From the NCBI RefSeq assembly GCF_013359905.1, contig NZ_JABMCC010000121.1, positions 682,001 through 746,000 on the forward strand: a DNA stretch of 64,000 nucleotides, read 5' to 3'. The stretch's first letter is position 1; every line of letters starts with the position of its first letter. The position numbers and the translations under genes are program-made. Source of the DNA: Paenibacillus taichungensis. Its GTDB lineage: Bacteria > Bacillota > Bacilli > Paenibacillales > Paenibacillaceae. Positions 17,865 through 25,758 of this stretch are shown here, piece after piece. The notes beneath the pieces were generated by a model. That model was not told the origin of the DNA. It made no database searches and saw only the letters and a list, made by a program, of their open reading frames with translations.

Positions 17865-18308
17865 ATGTTCAAAAGTAAATATGCATGTACAGAGCACCCA
17901 ACAATAATTATTGATGGCGTTCCCTTCGATTTATATCTTCATAATCTGTATCCAGACAACTTATTTTTAGGATTAGTTCCTACTATTACTGATTGGATTC
18001 ACATGAAGGAAGAGGCTATATTTGTACTCAGCCGATTTCATTCGGAACAAGAGACTGTAATATTGCCAATCTTAATGTGTCCAGACGATTGTGACTTAAT
18101 TTGTACAGTAATCGTTGCTGAAGTGATCATTAATAATAATCAGATAATATGGAAGCGTGTGGGAACAGATATAAGTAATTTAGGATTGACATCTCAATAT
18201 GAACTAATTGGGACTGAAGTTAATTGGTTAAATTCAGTTCCTGAAATGATATTTGATAAGAATACATACCTAGAGAACCTCAAGTTGATATATAAACCAA
18301 TTGAATAA
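17865..18308 (+). CDS. Hypothetical protein (cassette 4)
   Basis: A 147-residue soluble protein of unknown function with many short beta strands (IIIDGVPFDLYLHNLY, ICTVIVAEVIINNNQIIWKRVG), a composition common in immunity or small sensor proteins. ATG 17865 has no ribosome site close by; an in-frame ATT at 17844 lies 9 nt after AGAAGGAG and would add seven residues, so a rare ATT start is possible. It occupies a whole cassette between elements 3 and 4. Confidence 0.65.
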   Translation: MFKSKYACTEHPTIIIDGVPFDLYLHNLYPDNLFLGLVPTITDWIHMKEEAIFVLSRFHSEQETVILPILMCPDDCDLICTVIVAEVIINNNQIIWKRVGTDISNLGLTSQYELIGTEVNWLNSVPEMIFDKNTYLENLKLIYKPIE

Positions 18309-18346
18309 ATAAATATCGTAGAATTTCAGAGAAGTCAGATGCTGCG

Positions 18347-18531
18347 CATAACAACATATTCACGCTTTGGTCCACTCGGCCCTCGGTCCGGCAGAAGTTA
18401 GAAAAGGACTCGAAGTGGCATTTCAGTAGCAGAGAAGCAGATTCAGCCGGACACATCCCCCACCTAACCGCGTCGCGGCCACCACTTCGTGGCTTAAGGT
18501 GGAGGGACGTCGTGAATTCAAGAACGTTAAA
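18347..18531 (+). other. Cassette boundary element 4 (attC-like, longest)
   Basis: CATAAC-AACA-TATTCACG and CGTGAATT-CAAGAAC-GTTAAA. Arm 2 GTCCGGC/GCCGGAC encloses a long loop; arm 3 CCACCTAA/TTAAGGTGG is long and branched. About 186 nt. Confidence 0.78.
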
Positions 18532-18604
18532 TGAAATCATTGCAGAATTTAAAACTCTTATTAGTATTTATTGAATACATACAGTAGAAAGTAGGGATTT
18601 AATT

Positions 18605-19150
18605 TTGTATGGAGTAGTCCTTCATTTTGATTTAGAAACAGAACGAATCATAAAAACGCTTTGGAAGGAATTAAGCGATAGCGGTATATCTAACTATGCT
18701 TATGAGATTGAGAATAGAAAGCCTCATCTAACACTATCAGATTATTCAGATCTAAAGGAATCGGAGTATAGCGAATTGTTTGATGGTTACTATAATTCGG
18801 CTCCAAAAATTCGTCTTAGCTACAACACATTAGGAACCTTTATGAACAGCGGAGCCTTATTCTTATCCCCAAATCCGACCGAGGAACTTATAAACTTTCA
18901 CTCTAATTATCATAACCACTTCAAGAAATATAATGCTTTTTCCAATCTGATGTATCACCCTGAAAGATGGATACCCCATTGTACGATTGCCAACCACTTA
19001 GATGATCAAAAACTTTTAGAAGCATTACATTTCACTACAAAAAGATTAGAGAGTATGCAAACTGAAGTACAAGAAATATCATTGATCAAAATTATATACC
19101 AGAATAATAAAAGAGTGATTGAAACTGTAATTAGTAAGGCACTTATATAA
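18605..19150 (+). CDS. 2H phosphoesterase / 2'-5' RNA ligase-like protein (cassette 5)
   Basis: A 181-residue protein starting at TTG 18605 after a GTAGGGA site. It has the two HxT motifs of the 2H superfamily: PHLTLS (His41, Thr43) and WIPHCTIA (His125, Thr127), spaced as in YjcG/LigT-like enzymes. Such proteins hydrolyse or form 2',5' or cyclic phosphodiester bonds in RNA or nucleotides; some phage-encoded members degrade 2',3'-cyclic or oligoadenylate signals. The substrate here is unknown. Confidence 0.85.
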   Translation: MYGVVLHFDLETERIIKTLWKELSDSGISNYAYEIENRKPHLTLSDYSDLKESEYSELFDGYYNSAPKIRLSYNTLGTFMNSGALFLSPNPTEELINFHSNYHNHFKKYNAFSNLMYHPERWIPHCTIANHLDDQKLLEALHFTTKRLESMQTEVQEISLIKIIYQNNKRVIETVISKALI

Positions 19151-19187
19151 GATCTTTGTAAGTTAATCGGTGAAGACAATGACATCA

Positions 19188-19281
19188 TCTAACATATTAT
19201 TCACGCTGCGGGTATACGCCCTTGGTCCGGCATAAGCCGGACACCCGACATGCGTCGGGTCGTGAATACAGGAATGTTATA
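19188..19281 (+). other. Cassette boundary element 5 (attC-like, 94-nt form)
   Basis: TCTAAC-ATAT-TATTCACG and CGTGAATA-CAGGAAT-GTTATA. Clean three-arm cloverleaf: GGGTATACGCCC, TCCGGC/GCCGGA and CCCGAC/GTCGGG. Confidence 0.85.
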
Positions 19282-19307
19282 CGAAAATTCAGAAAAGAAA
19301 AAAGCAG

Positions 19308-19694
19308 TTAGGGTTTCCTAACTACCATATCTTTAAAATCGATATTCAATTGCAATGTCGATAAAAAATCCACACCTAAGATTCCATCGAAACCATAAGG
19401 TTCTTTTGTTTGTCCAAGCTGAATGACGAAATCATTTAATGTATGGTGGTTTAAGGTCAACGAGTGAACGGGCTGTTGAAATGAAAGTTCACTTTGACCT
19501 CCAATTCCATACATTCGAACGGCACGACCTTGTATAGGATCAATGGTTAGGCCAGTAGGCTCGATTAAATCAATATCAAAGATGGTAGTTGCACATCCTG
19601 TATCCAATAATACATTGGGAAGCAAGACAGATTGATTTTGATAAGTGAATAAAACTTCAATAATAGGAAGGCCATTAACTAATCTTATTCTCAT
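19308..19694 (-). CDS. Retropepsin-like aspartic protease (reversed cassette 6)
   Basis: A 128-residue protein with the single retropepsin motif LLDTGCATT (Asp31-Thr-Gly) and the downstream ILGVDFL segment seen in bacterial clan AA proteases, which work as dimers. It overlaps the start of the minus-strand partner upstream by 4 nt, so the two are coupled. It runs against the array direction and must therefore have its own promoter, read from about 20000. Substrate unknown; the close pairing with the 86-residue partner recurs in Firmicutes in my memory. Confidence 0.82.
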   Translation of the reverse strand: MRIRLVNGLPIIEVLFTYQNQSVLLPNVLLDTGCATTIFDIDLIEPTGLTIDPIQGRAVRMYGIGGQSELSFQQPVHSLTLNHHTLNDFVIQLGQTKEPYGFDGILGVDFLSTLQLNIDFKDMVVRKP

Positions 19695-19951
19695 CGAAGA
19701 CCTCTAATTCCAATGAATTCTTGTTCTTGAACTTCGATGTTCTCATTGGCAGTATGAAAGATATAGTACTCACGTGAAGGTTCAGAAGAATGATGTTTTT
19801 TGTAAGCATCCCAAGCAAGCTTAGTATCTTCATAATCATTAATGACAGAGAATTCTTCAATATTACGCATGTTATTAGCTGAGTAGGCTGAAATTGCTTC
19901 AACAAGAACCCAACGATTAGGAAACTGAACTCTAGCCTCAGACCATTTCAT
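19691..19951 (-). CDS. Small conserved partner of the retropepsin-like protease (reversed cassette 6)
   Basis: An 86-residue acidic protein (MKWSEARVQFPNRWVLVEAIS at the N-terminus) with no membrane segment. I cannot name a function. Its ribosome site AAAGGAGGAAAGG precedes ATG 19951 and its stop overlaps the protease start. By layout it could be the protease substrate, regulator or an unrelated partner in a two-gene cassette. Confidence 0.75.
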   Translation of the reverse strand: MKWSEARVQFPNRWVLVEAISAYSANNMRNIEEFSVINDYEDTKLAWDAYKKHHSSEPSREYYIFHTANENIEVQEQEFIGIRGLR

Positions 19952-20050
19952 ATCCTTTCCTCCTTTGATTCTTTGCTTTTAATTGTACGTAGAATAGAGG
20001 AGAAGGGCAATAAAGAAGTTAAAGTATAGTCAAAGGCGTCTGAATCTTCG

Positions 20051-20144
20051 TATAACATAATATTCACGCTGCGGGCATACGCCCTGGATTCGGCATCCGC
20101 CGAACACTCGACGTGCGTCGGGTCGTGAATACAGGAACGTTATC
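20051..20144 (+). other. Cassette boundary element 6 (attC-like, 94-nt form)
   Basis: TATAAC-ATAA-TATTCACG and CGTGAATA-CAGGAAC-GTTATC. Arms GGGCATACGCCC, TTCGGC/GCCGAA and TCGAC/GTCGG, with compensatory changes relative to element 5. Confidence 0.85.
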
Positions 20145-20188
20145 GGAAATACTCAGAACTACAAGCATAATAAAAGGAGAAATGAGAG

Positions 20189-20584
20189 ATGGAAATATAT
20201 ATATCCAATAATGATGATGCTCTGAACAAGTATTCTCAATTTACGGAACTATTCAAAAATAATAGGTTTTTGATCGATCAGGATCATGATTTTATCAAAG
20301 ATTATCTTTCCAGTCTTGTAACAAAAACATATGAAGTGATGAATGGTCAAAAATTTTATAGAGCAAGGGTTAATGGATTGAGTCCGTTTAATGAGGATAA
20401 GGATTTAGGAGCTCCGCCTGACGGAAAAGCTTCTTATGGTAGGGTAAATCCTAAAGGTATTTCTTATCTCTATGTAGCAGAAGCTAAGGAAACTGTCATT
20501 GCAGAAGTCCAACCATGGCTAAATGCAAGTGTCACAATAGCTGAATGTACTGCATTAGAAACATTAAAGGTAGTAGAGTGTTAA
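20189..20584 (+). CDS. RES-domain protein, C-terminally truncated (cassette 7, 5' part)
   Basis: A 131-residue protein with the RES-domain opening: KFYRARVNG, GRVNPKGISYLYVA and ETVIAEVQPW, where the Arg, Tyr and Glu are the conserved residues of NAD+-phosphorylase RES toxins. Full-length RES proteins of this type run about 80-100 residues longer, and the ORF ends where degenerate boundary-element sequence begins (about 20600-20640). It is therefore probably inactive, cut by a deletion that fused it to the IS remnants. ATG 20189 follows AAAGGAG. Confidence 0.7.
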   Translation: MEIYISNNDDALNKYSQFTELFKNNRFLIDQDHDFIKDYLSSLVTKTYEVMNGQKFYRARVNGLSPFNEDKDLGAPPDGKASYGRVNPKGISYLYVAEAKETVIAEVQPWLNASVTIAECTALETLKVVEC

Positions 20585-20639
20585 GCAGAAAAGCAGACTC
20601 TCATTAAGCCTCTCAGGTTTATAAACATGACGTACTGTA

Positions 20640-21213
20640 ATATGAAGTGCGACAACTACTGGAAATAAAAAAATGGCCCATAGCCTGATTCGTGTAGAAT
20701 GAAAATTACCACACCAGCATTCACACAAGGAGAATCTTTCATGAGTTATTCACATCTTAGCATAATCAAACGCAGCAAGCTAGAAATCCTACATCGACAA
20801 TTTAGCAACCTTCATTGAACGGAAAACACGCCTGTACACCGCGATTCAAATGCCTGATCGTACGGCTCTATCGATGGAGATTGCCTTTGGTGTAGCCGCT
20901 GCTCAGTATCTTGCTGTAGCTTTTCAAACTGCTACAACAGACCGTGACAAGGAATTTGCCTGCTACGCGAACTTGGAGGAAACGCACGACGTACAGATCT
21001 ATTTTGCCGACCCTTCTCTTCCTGGCAACGAGGTTCAAATTAGGATGCAAACGGCTTACTTTGTGAGTTTTTTCCTAAGGGCACAGACTTTACTCAAATA
21101 TTAGATGCAGCATTGGATCGTTCGCTTCATTTAATCAACCATCGCCCTCGGAAATGTCTGGGCTGGAAAACCGCTCACGAATCTTTCACAGAGGAACTGT
21201 CGCACTTGGTTTG
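20640..21213 (+). pseudogene. IS30-family transposase remnant
   Basis: Pieces of one IS30-type transposase lie in order: N-terminal MSYSHLSIIKRSKLEILHRQ from ATG 20741, then ERKTRLYTAIQMPDRTALSME, TATTDRDKEFACYANLEETHDV, and FFPKGTDFTQILDAALDRS to LINHRPRKCLGWKTAHESFTEEL near 21210. The central part is deleted and at least one frameshift and one in-frame stop separate the parts, so it is dead. Inverted repeat ends could not be defined. It sits inside the altered cassette 7. Confidence 0.8.
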
Positions 21214-21234
21214 ACAATCTATCACGTAAAAACG

Positions 21235-21340
21235 GTAGGTGAAATTAATGCAAATAAGATGAATATGGATAATATTTACGATTTAATCCGGTTCGAGGAA
21301 ACAAAACAACTGGTGGCGTATGCAGGATCTGTAAGTATCA
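21235..21340 (+). pseudogene. Short IS110-like transposase fragment
   Basis: The frame reads DLIRFEETKQLVAYAG near 21275-21325, which matches the conserved region of IS110-type transposases just before the C-terminal serine motif. Only about 30 residues remain. Identification rests on this one motif. Confidence 0.45.
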
Positions 21341-21375
21341 AAAACCCGACATAAATTGCGGGCTTTTGATACTTT
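21336..21375. terminator. Bidirectional rho-independent terminator
   Basis: AGTATCAAAAACCCG pairs with CGGGCTTTTGATACT. It closes the minus-strand CAP gene and could also stop transcription along the array. Confidence 0.85.
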
Positions 21376-21396
21376 ATTGTTGGGGGATGAAAGGCG

Positions 21397-22104
21397 CTAC
21401 CCAGTAAATTCCTGGACCCATGTGTTGTTATAATAAGCAATACCGATATGAGTATAACTATTATTCAGTATATTTGCTTTGTGGCCAGGGCTATTCATCC
21501 ACTCCTTCATAACCTGGGTAGGGGTGGTTTGCCCTTTTGCGATGTTTTCTCCAGCGGTATTATATGTGATCCCGAATTCCTTCATCATATCGAAGGGGGA
21601 TCCATGTGTTGGCGAATTATGATCAAAGTAACTGTTGTTGTACATGTCCTGTGCCTTGACCATAGCCACATTTGACAATTCTTCATTCCTACTCAAGGAA
21701 CTTAATCCTGTTTTGGCCCTTTCTTGATTGACTAGATCCAGAACCTGCTGCTCAAAATCGGTTTTATCCGTAGTATTTTTTTTACCTTTCTGTACTTGTC
21801 CTGTTGGCTCCTTATTTTCAGGATTTCCTGCAGGTGCCTGGTTTACTGGATTTCCATCCGGTGTTCGAACCAGATCCAACAAATCCAATGGAATTCCATT
21901 TTGGGCTTCTTTTGTTGTAATAGATCTCTCTTGCCAAGATGTAGCTGTTGATGATGCCTGTGTGAGGACAGAGTTTGGTGCAGCAGCATGATCATGAATT
22001 GAAATTTGTTTTTGCTCAGGAGTCACTTGTTTTTGCATCATATTGTTATGGGACGAACAGCCTGCCACCAATAATAATATTATTAAAACGAAAAACTTTG
22101 CCAT
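21397..22104 (-). CDS. CAP-domain (SCP/YkwD-like) lipoprotein
   Basis: A 235-residue exported protein with lipobox LVAGC (Cys16). After a Pro/Gln-rich spacer of about 100 residues, the last 125 form a CAP domain: VLDLVNQERAKTGLSSLSRNEELSNVAMVKAQDM, HNSPTHGSPFDMM, and GENIAKGQT...WMNSPGHKANILN. Family members occur at the cell surface and on spores; activity is unknown. AGGAGG precedes ATG 22104. It runs against the array and has its own terminator, so it may be an insertion or a reversed cassette cargo ending at element 7. Confidence 0.88.
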   Translation of the reverse strand: MAKFFVLIILLLVAGCSSHNNMMQKQVTPEQKQISIHDHAAAPNSVLTQASSTATSWQERSITTKEAQNGIPLDLLDLVRTPDGNPVNQAPAGNPENKEPTGQVQKGKKNTTDKTDFEQQVLDLVNQERAKTGLSSLSRNEELSNVAMVKAQDMYNNSYFDHNSPTHGSPFDMMKEFGITYNTAGENIAKGQTTPTQVMKEWMNSPGHKANILNNSYTHIGIAYYNNTWVQEFTG

Positions 22105-22566
22105 TTGCCAACCTCCTAGATCCGTTAGTTAATGAAGTTCCCGGATTTATGTTTTCCTGTATGCCATTTACTTATTCCTAATATGCTTCTCTCCTTATCC
22201 AGTACTTTTTTATGATCGATACCGTTTAGATAGCCTTGTCTTTTTTTGTGTCTCGAGGAAAGCGTGTTGCGAATGGTTATGGATAAAGAAGGCCATATCG
22301 GGTCATAAATGCATCACGGGATGAATGTTATCTATTTCAATGGGATTCCTGATGATTGGAGTATTTCGATGGATAATTGGAATCTATTCAAACTAATTTC
22401 ACTCCTTCATTATTGTCGCGAGATACAGTGTACTTTTCAATGTCCTGCTTAATTAAACGCCCCCGTTGGCGGTATAGACAATTTAATAGAATATAAACCA
22501 TATGCTGCATCATATAAAACAAACTGAAAGCAAATATTTGATAATTCGATGAAGCCAGAAACTGCG

Positions 22567-22710
22567 TTTAACACAGTATTCAAGCTGTATAGCTATCGCC
22601 CCTTGATTGACAGATGTATAATGATGGAAGGAATATCAGTCAACAAACGCCCCAGCCTAAGATAAGAGCTATCTAAGGCCGGGGCGTTTCGTGAATACAA
22701 GAAAGTTATG
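22567..22710 (+). other. Cassette boundary element 7 (attC-like)
   Basis: TTTAAC-ACAG-TATTCAAG and CGTGAATA-CAAGAAA-GTTATG. The long arm 3 pairs AACGCCCC with GGGGCGTT and CCTAAG with CTAAGG. Its left core does not match the head of cassette 7, consistent with a fused cassette. Confidence 0.78.
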
Positions 22711-22824
22711 AGAAATCATCGTAAATAAATTACAAGATAGGAACTGTATAATGCTACTCATTATATACAGTTATGGTTAAGTGCTTGAAATATTCGTTTT
22801 AACTAATCTTATGAGGTGGTTATT

Positions 22825-23379
22825 ATGCAAATAAGAAAAGCAACGATTAATGATGCAAAAGGCATTGCAAAAGTTCATGTGGATAGTTGGAGAACAACTT
22901 ACAAAGGTATTATTCCAGATGAATTCTTATATAATCTATCATATAAAAAAAGAACTGAATTATGGATCGAAAATATTGAAAGAGAAGATAATTTTGTAGT
23001 TATAGCAGAAAACCCAGAAGGAGAAATTATTGGATTTGCAGATTCTTGGAAGAGAGAAACAAATATAGTAGCCAATTCTAGTGATTTAACATCTATATAC
23101 ATACTTAAGGAATATCACGGAAGAGGTCTAGGCAAAGAATTACTTAAACAACTTTTTCTACAATTTAAATTTTTAGGCTATCAAAAGATATTTGTTGAAG
23201 TTCTAGAAGATAATAAGACACGATATTTCTATGAACATTATGGAGCTAAATTATGTAAATCAATTCAAATAATAATCGGAGGAAAAGTTCTAAATGAATT
23301 AATTTATGAATGGGATAACATTGATGAGGTTTTAGCGAAATTCAGTAGAACGGAAGCGGACTCAGGCGACAACCACTGA
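22825..23379 (+). CDS. GNAT-family N-acetyltransferase (cassette 8)
   Basis: A 184-residue protein: MQIRKATINDAKGIAKVHVDSWRTTYKGIIPDEFL at the start and the acetyl-CoA loop in YHGRGLGKELLKQL near residue 100. This branch is common as small-molecule acetyltransferases of unknown substrate. GAGGTGG precedes ATG 22825. The last 12 residues are encoded by boundary-element sequence, which shows that the gene 3' end is fused to a truncated element, probably through a deletion of the native stop. Confidence 0.85.
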   Translation: MQIRKATINDAKGIAKVHVDSWRTTYKGIIPDEFLYNLSYKKRTELWIENIEREDNFVVIAENPEGEIIGFADSWKRETNIVANSSDLTSIYILKEYHGRGLGKELLKQLFLQFKFLGYQKIFVEVLEDNKTRYFYEHYGAKLCKSIQIIIGGKVLNELIYEWDNIDEVLAKFSRTEADSGDNH

Positions 23380-23450
23380 GAGGCTAGGTCCTGACGGACC
23401 CAGTCGCTACGTTCCTTTGAGCCTCTCGGAGTGAATACAGCAACGTTATC
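23343..23450 (+). other. Truncated cassette boundary element 8 (right part only)
   Basis: The right boxes GTGAATA-CAGCAAC-GTTATC and arm GAGAGGCTAG/TTGAGCCTCTC are present, but no left xxTAAC plus matching L box is found. The GNAT frame ends inside it. Confidence 0.6.
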
Positions 23451-23499
23451 TAAAATCAGGACAAATAAGTAATATCAAAATCTAGGAGTGTGATTCGAC

Positions 23500-23883
23500 T
23501 TGGAGAACTCAAATTTAAAAGATCTTATTGAAAAATACCTGAGCGCATATAACACGTTTAACATTGATGGAATGATAGGAGTTTTGAATGAAAATATTCA
23601 TTTTCGAAACATTTCTAAAGGTGAAGTGAATTCGGAAACAAAGGGGATTCAGGAATTTCGCACATTAGCAGAGCAGTCCATTCAGGTATTTTCTCAAAGG
23701 CGTCAAGTAATAAAGAACATTATTTTCGCAGGAGATAAAGCAGAGGTTGACATTGATTATGAGGGAATATTGTCCAGTGATCTCCCTAATGGAATGAAGG
23801 CAGGAGAAACATTAAAACTTCAAGGGAAATCAATATTTCAAATGAAAGATAAGAAGTTAATACTGATTGAAGATCTTAGTTGA
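23500..23883 (+). CDS. NTF2-like/SnoaL-type protein (cassette 9)
   Basis: A 127-residue protein starting at TTG 23500 after TAGGAGTG. It has the cone-shaped NTF2-like pattern: DLIEKYLSAYNTFNIDGMIGVLNENIHF, a mid-segment IQEFRTLAEQSIQVF and paired strands ending FQMKDKKLILIEDLS. Such domains bind small hydrophobic ligands or act as isomerases; no catalytic residue is evident. Complete cassette between elements 8 and 9. Confidence 0.75.
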   Translation: MENSNLKDLIEKYLSAYNTFNIDGMIGVLNENIHFRNISKGEVNSETKGIQEFRTLAEQSIQVFSQRRQVIKNIIFAGDKAEVDIDYEGILSSDLPNGMKAGETLKLQGKSIFQMKDKKLILIEDLS

Positions 23884-23922
23884 AACATTATTGAAAGTTA
23901 TTCATAGATTACCCTGAAATCA

Positions 23923-24042
23923 AATAACAATATATTCATGCATCGAGCATACGCCCTCGGTCCGGCAGAAGCATTTCAGGGAAGCAGGGGCTGCCGGACA
24001 TACTTGGCATACGCTAAGCGTCGTGGATGCAGTAACGTTAGC
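23923..24042 (+). other. Cassette boundary element 9 (attC-like)
   Basis: AATAAC-AATA-TATTCATG and CGTGGATG-CAGTAAC-GTTAGC. Arm 2 TCCGGC/GCCGGA and arm 3 CTTGGC/GCTAAG; arm 1 is degenerate. Confidence 0.72.
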
Positions 24043-24074
24043 CAAAAGAAGTTCTTAGTTTAGGAGGAGTCTCT

Positions 24075-24842
24075 ATGATATTAGAAAAAGTTATAAATAG
24101 AATTGTAATACAAAGTGAATATAAGGATTTTGTTGATAAGTATATAGATAATATACTTAACGAATTTAAAGGTAAGATCCATAGTATTTATATGTGTGGC
24201 TCGATTCCAAAAGGAACGGCTACACCTTTTAAGTCAGATGCAGACTTTACTATTGTATGTGCAAATCCTGAAGATATTGATTACGAAAGAATATCAAATA
24301 TTAAAGACAGGCTTTTGGAAGAATATCCAGTCCTAACTAAGATCGATACGATTATTTGCTCGATTGACGATGTATTAAGTAAACCACATGAGTGGGGTTT
24401 TTGGGTTAAGATCATTTGTGTTTGCATGTATGGTCATGACATTGGTGAAAAAGTACCACCGATAATTATTTCTCCAGAGTTCATTCTAGACTTAAATACA
24501 GAGACCAAAGAAGAAGTAGATCGTGTACGTCGTTCACTTTCTACTGCTAGTGATCACAAAATGAAAACTAAATATATTAAAGGGTATTCGAAGAGATTAA
24601 TTCGTGCATTATACTCTTTGGTTTTAGTAGATACAGGTGTATGGCAAGATGACATTATTGAGATGAAGAATGCCATATTAAACTATTGTGAGATTGACTC
24701 CGCTTTAGTTGAGTATCTGTATGCTTGTTACTTGGATAGTGATGTACTTGTTGAAGAGTTTCTGGGAACTGCAGATGAAGTATATAGCTATTTTGAGAAT
24801 GCCTTAAATGCAATAGCTGCTTCCAGAACTTCCTTCGACTAA
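24075..24842 (+). CDS. Nucleotidyltransferase-domain protein, aminoglycoside-adenylyltransferase-like (cassette 10)
   Basis: A 255-residue protein with the polymerase-beta-type motif GSIPKGTATPFKSDAD (Gly42-Ser43, Asp55, Asp57), a third acidic site in KIDTIIC, and a C-terminal helical domain (VDRVRRSLSTASDHKMKTKYIKGYSKRLIRALY). The two-domain layout resembles aminoglycoside nucleotidyltransferases such as AadA-type enzymes, which are classic integron cargo, but the substrate is not shown. AGGAGG precedes ATG 24075. The last residues run into the left end of element 10. Confidence 0.8.
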   Translation: MILEKVINRIVIQSEYKDFVDKYIDNILNEFKGKIHSIYMCGSIPKGTATPFKSDADFTIVCANPEDIDYERISNIKDRLLEEYPVLTKIDTIICSIDDVLSKPHEWGFWVKIICVCMYGHDIGEKVPPIIISPEFILDLNTETKEEVDRVRRSLSTASDHKMKTKYIKGYSKRLIRALYSLVLVDTGVWQDDIIEMKNAILNYCEIDSALVEYLYACYLDSDVLVEEFLGTADEVYSYFENALNAIAASRTSFD

Positions 24843-24995
24843 CAAAATATTGACGATCCGGGTCACTCTGAGAAGCGAATGACCAGATTCAGCCCCTAAG
24901 CCGTCGGGACCCACTGCATTAGGTGTTCGGCAAGCCTCACAACTATAAGCAGCGACTCTAAGGGGCCAGGACGTCGTCAATACAAAACGGTTATC
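24838..24995 (+). other. Cassette boundary element 10 (attC-like, divergent L box)
   Basis: ACTAAC-AAAA-TATTGACG and CGTCAATA-CAAAACG-GTTATC: the L boxes have changed together (TTGACG/CGTCAA). Arms GGTCA/TGACC and GCCCCTAAG/CTAAGGGGC. Confidence 0.78.
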
Positions 24996-25028
24996 TGACA
25001 TAAACCTATTACATTTTAGGAGCAAATA

Positions 25029-25748
25029 ATGAATATCACTTTCTCGAAATGGGTGCAATATTATCGAAGAAATAATCAAAACCTCAAATATATTCATTGG
25101 GATGACAACTATAAATTAACAACTAATGAAAGAAAAATAATCATTAAGTCAATTCAACAGTTTCAATTAGGAGAAAACTCTGAAGGTAAATATCTAATTA
25201 AACGTGCGCAAGAATATGTACATCAGACGCAAGATCAGGATTACTATGAAGCACTTATAGAATTCATTAAAGAAGAACAGCGGCACGCTAGAGATCTAGG
25301 CAGATTTATGAAGGTACAGGGAATCCCACTCCTTCGTAGACATTGGGTGGACAATGCATTTAGAAGATTACGTCGATATGCGAGTCTAGAACAATCAGTC
25401 ATTGTTCTATTAATTGCTGAGATCATTGCTAAGTTGTACTATAAAGCCTTGCAAAAATCTACAAAGTCAAAAGTATTAATCGATTTATGTAATCAGATTT
25501 TAAGTGATGAGGAGAAACATGTTCAGTTTCAATCCGAAACACTTCATAAACTTGCACAAAATAGAAACGTTCTCTTTAACAGAATAGTTTATATCCTTCG
25601 TAGAATCCTTTTTGAAGGGACGCTAATTATAGTATGGTATCAACATAAGCCTGTGTTTAAAGCTGGGGGATATAAACTCAAAAGTTATTACTATGAATGC
25701 CGTCATGAGTTTAACTTAACGAAGAAGATTATAGCTAATTCACAGTAG
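25029..25748 (+). CDS. Ferritin-like di-iron domain protein (cassette 11)
   Basis: A 239-residue helical protein. EFIKEEQRHARDLGRFM and ILSDEEKHVQFQSETL carry two ExxH-type pairs spaced as in ferritin-like four-helix bundles that bind a di-iron centre. The C-terminal segment is basic. Possible roles include an oxygenase or iron/oxidative-stress protein. TAGGAG precedes ATG 25029. The cassette ends in only a half element at 25761, so its right side has been lost. Confidence 0.8.
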   Translation: MNITFSKWVQYYRRNNQNLKYIHWDDNYKLTTNERKIIIKSIQQFQLGENSEGKYLIKRAQEYVHQTQDQDYYEALIEFIKEEQRHARDLGRFMKVQGIPLLRRHWVDNAFRRLRRYASLEQSVIVLLIAEIIAKLYYKALQKSTKSKVLIDLCNQILSDEEKHVQFQSETLHKLAQNRNVLFNRIVYILRRILFEGTLIIVWYQHKPVFKAGGYKLKSYYYECRHEFNLTKKIIANSQ

Positions 25749-25758
25749 AGATTTACGA

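Noticed and set aside
19188..19281. 94-nt elements as tRNA genes because of their cloverleaf
   Set aside because: No anticodon-like loop of 7 nt, no T-loop TTCGA or CCA, and the closing stem differs from tRNA. They recur only at cassette ends.
19308..19694. Retroelement because of the retropepsin fold
   Set aside because: No reverse transcriptase, integrase or LTR nearby; single-domain bacterial retropepsins are common.
22319..22450. 43-residue ORF (MNVIYFNGIPDDW...) upstream of element 7
   Set aside because: No ribosome site and no recognisable family; too weak to list as a gene.
16187..24995. Regularly spaced palindromic repeats as a CRISPR array
   Set aside because: Repeats are 94-190 nt and structurally, not sequence, conserved; the intervals are whole genes of 400-1200 nt and no cas gene is present.
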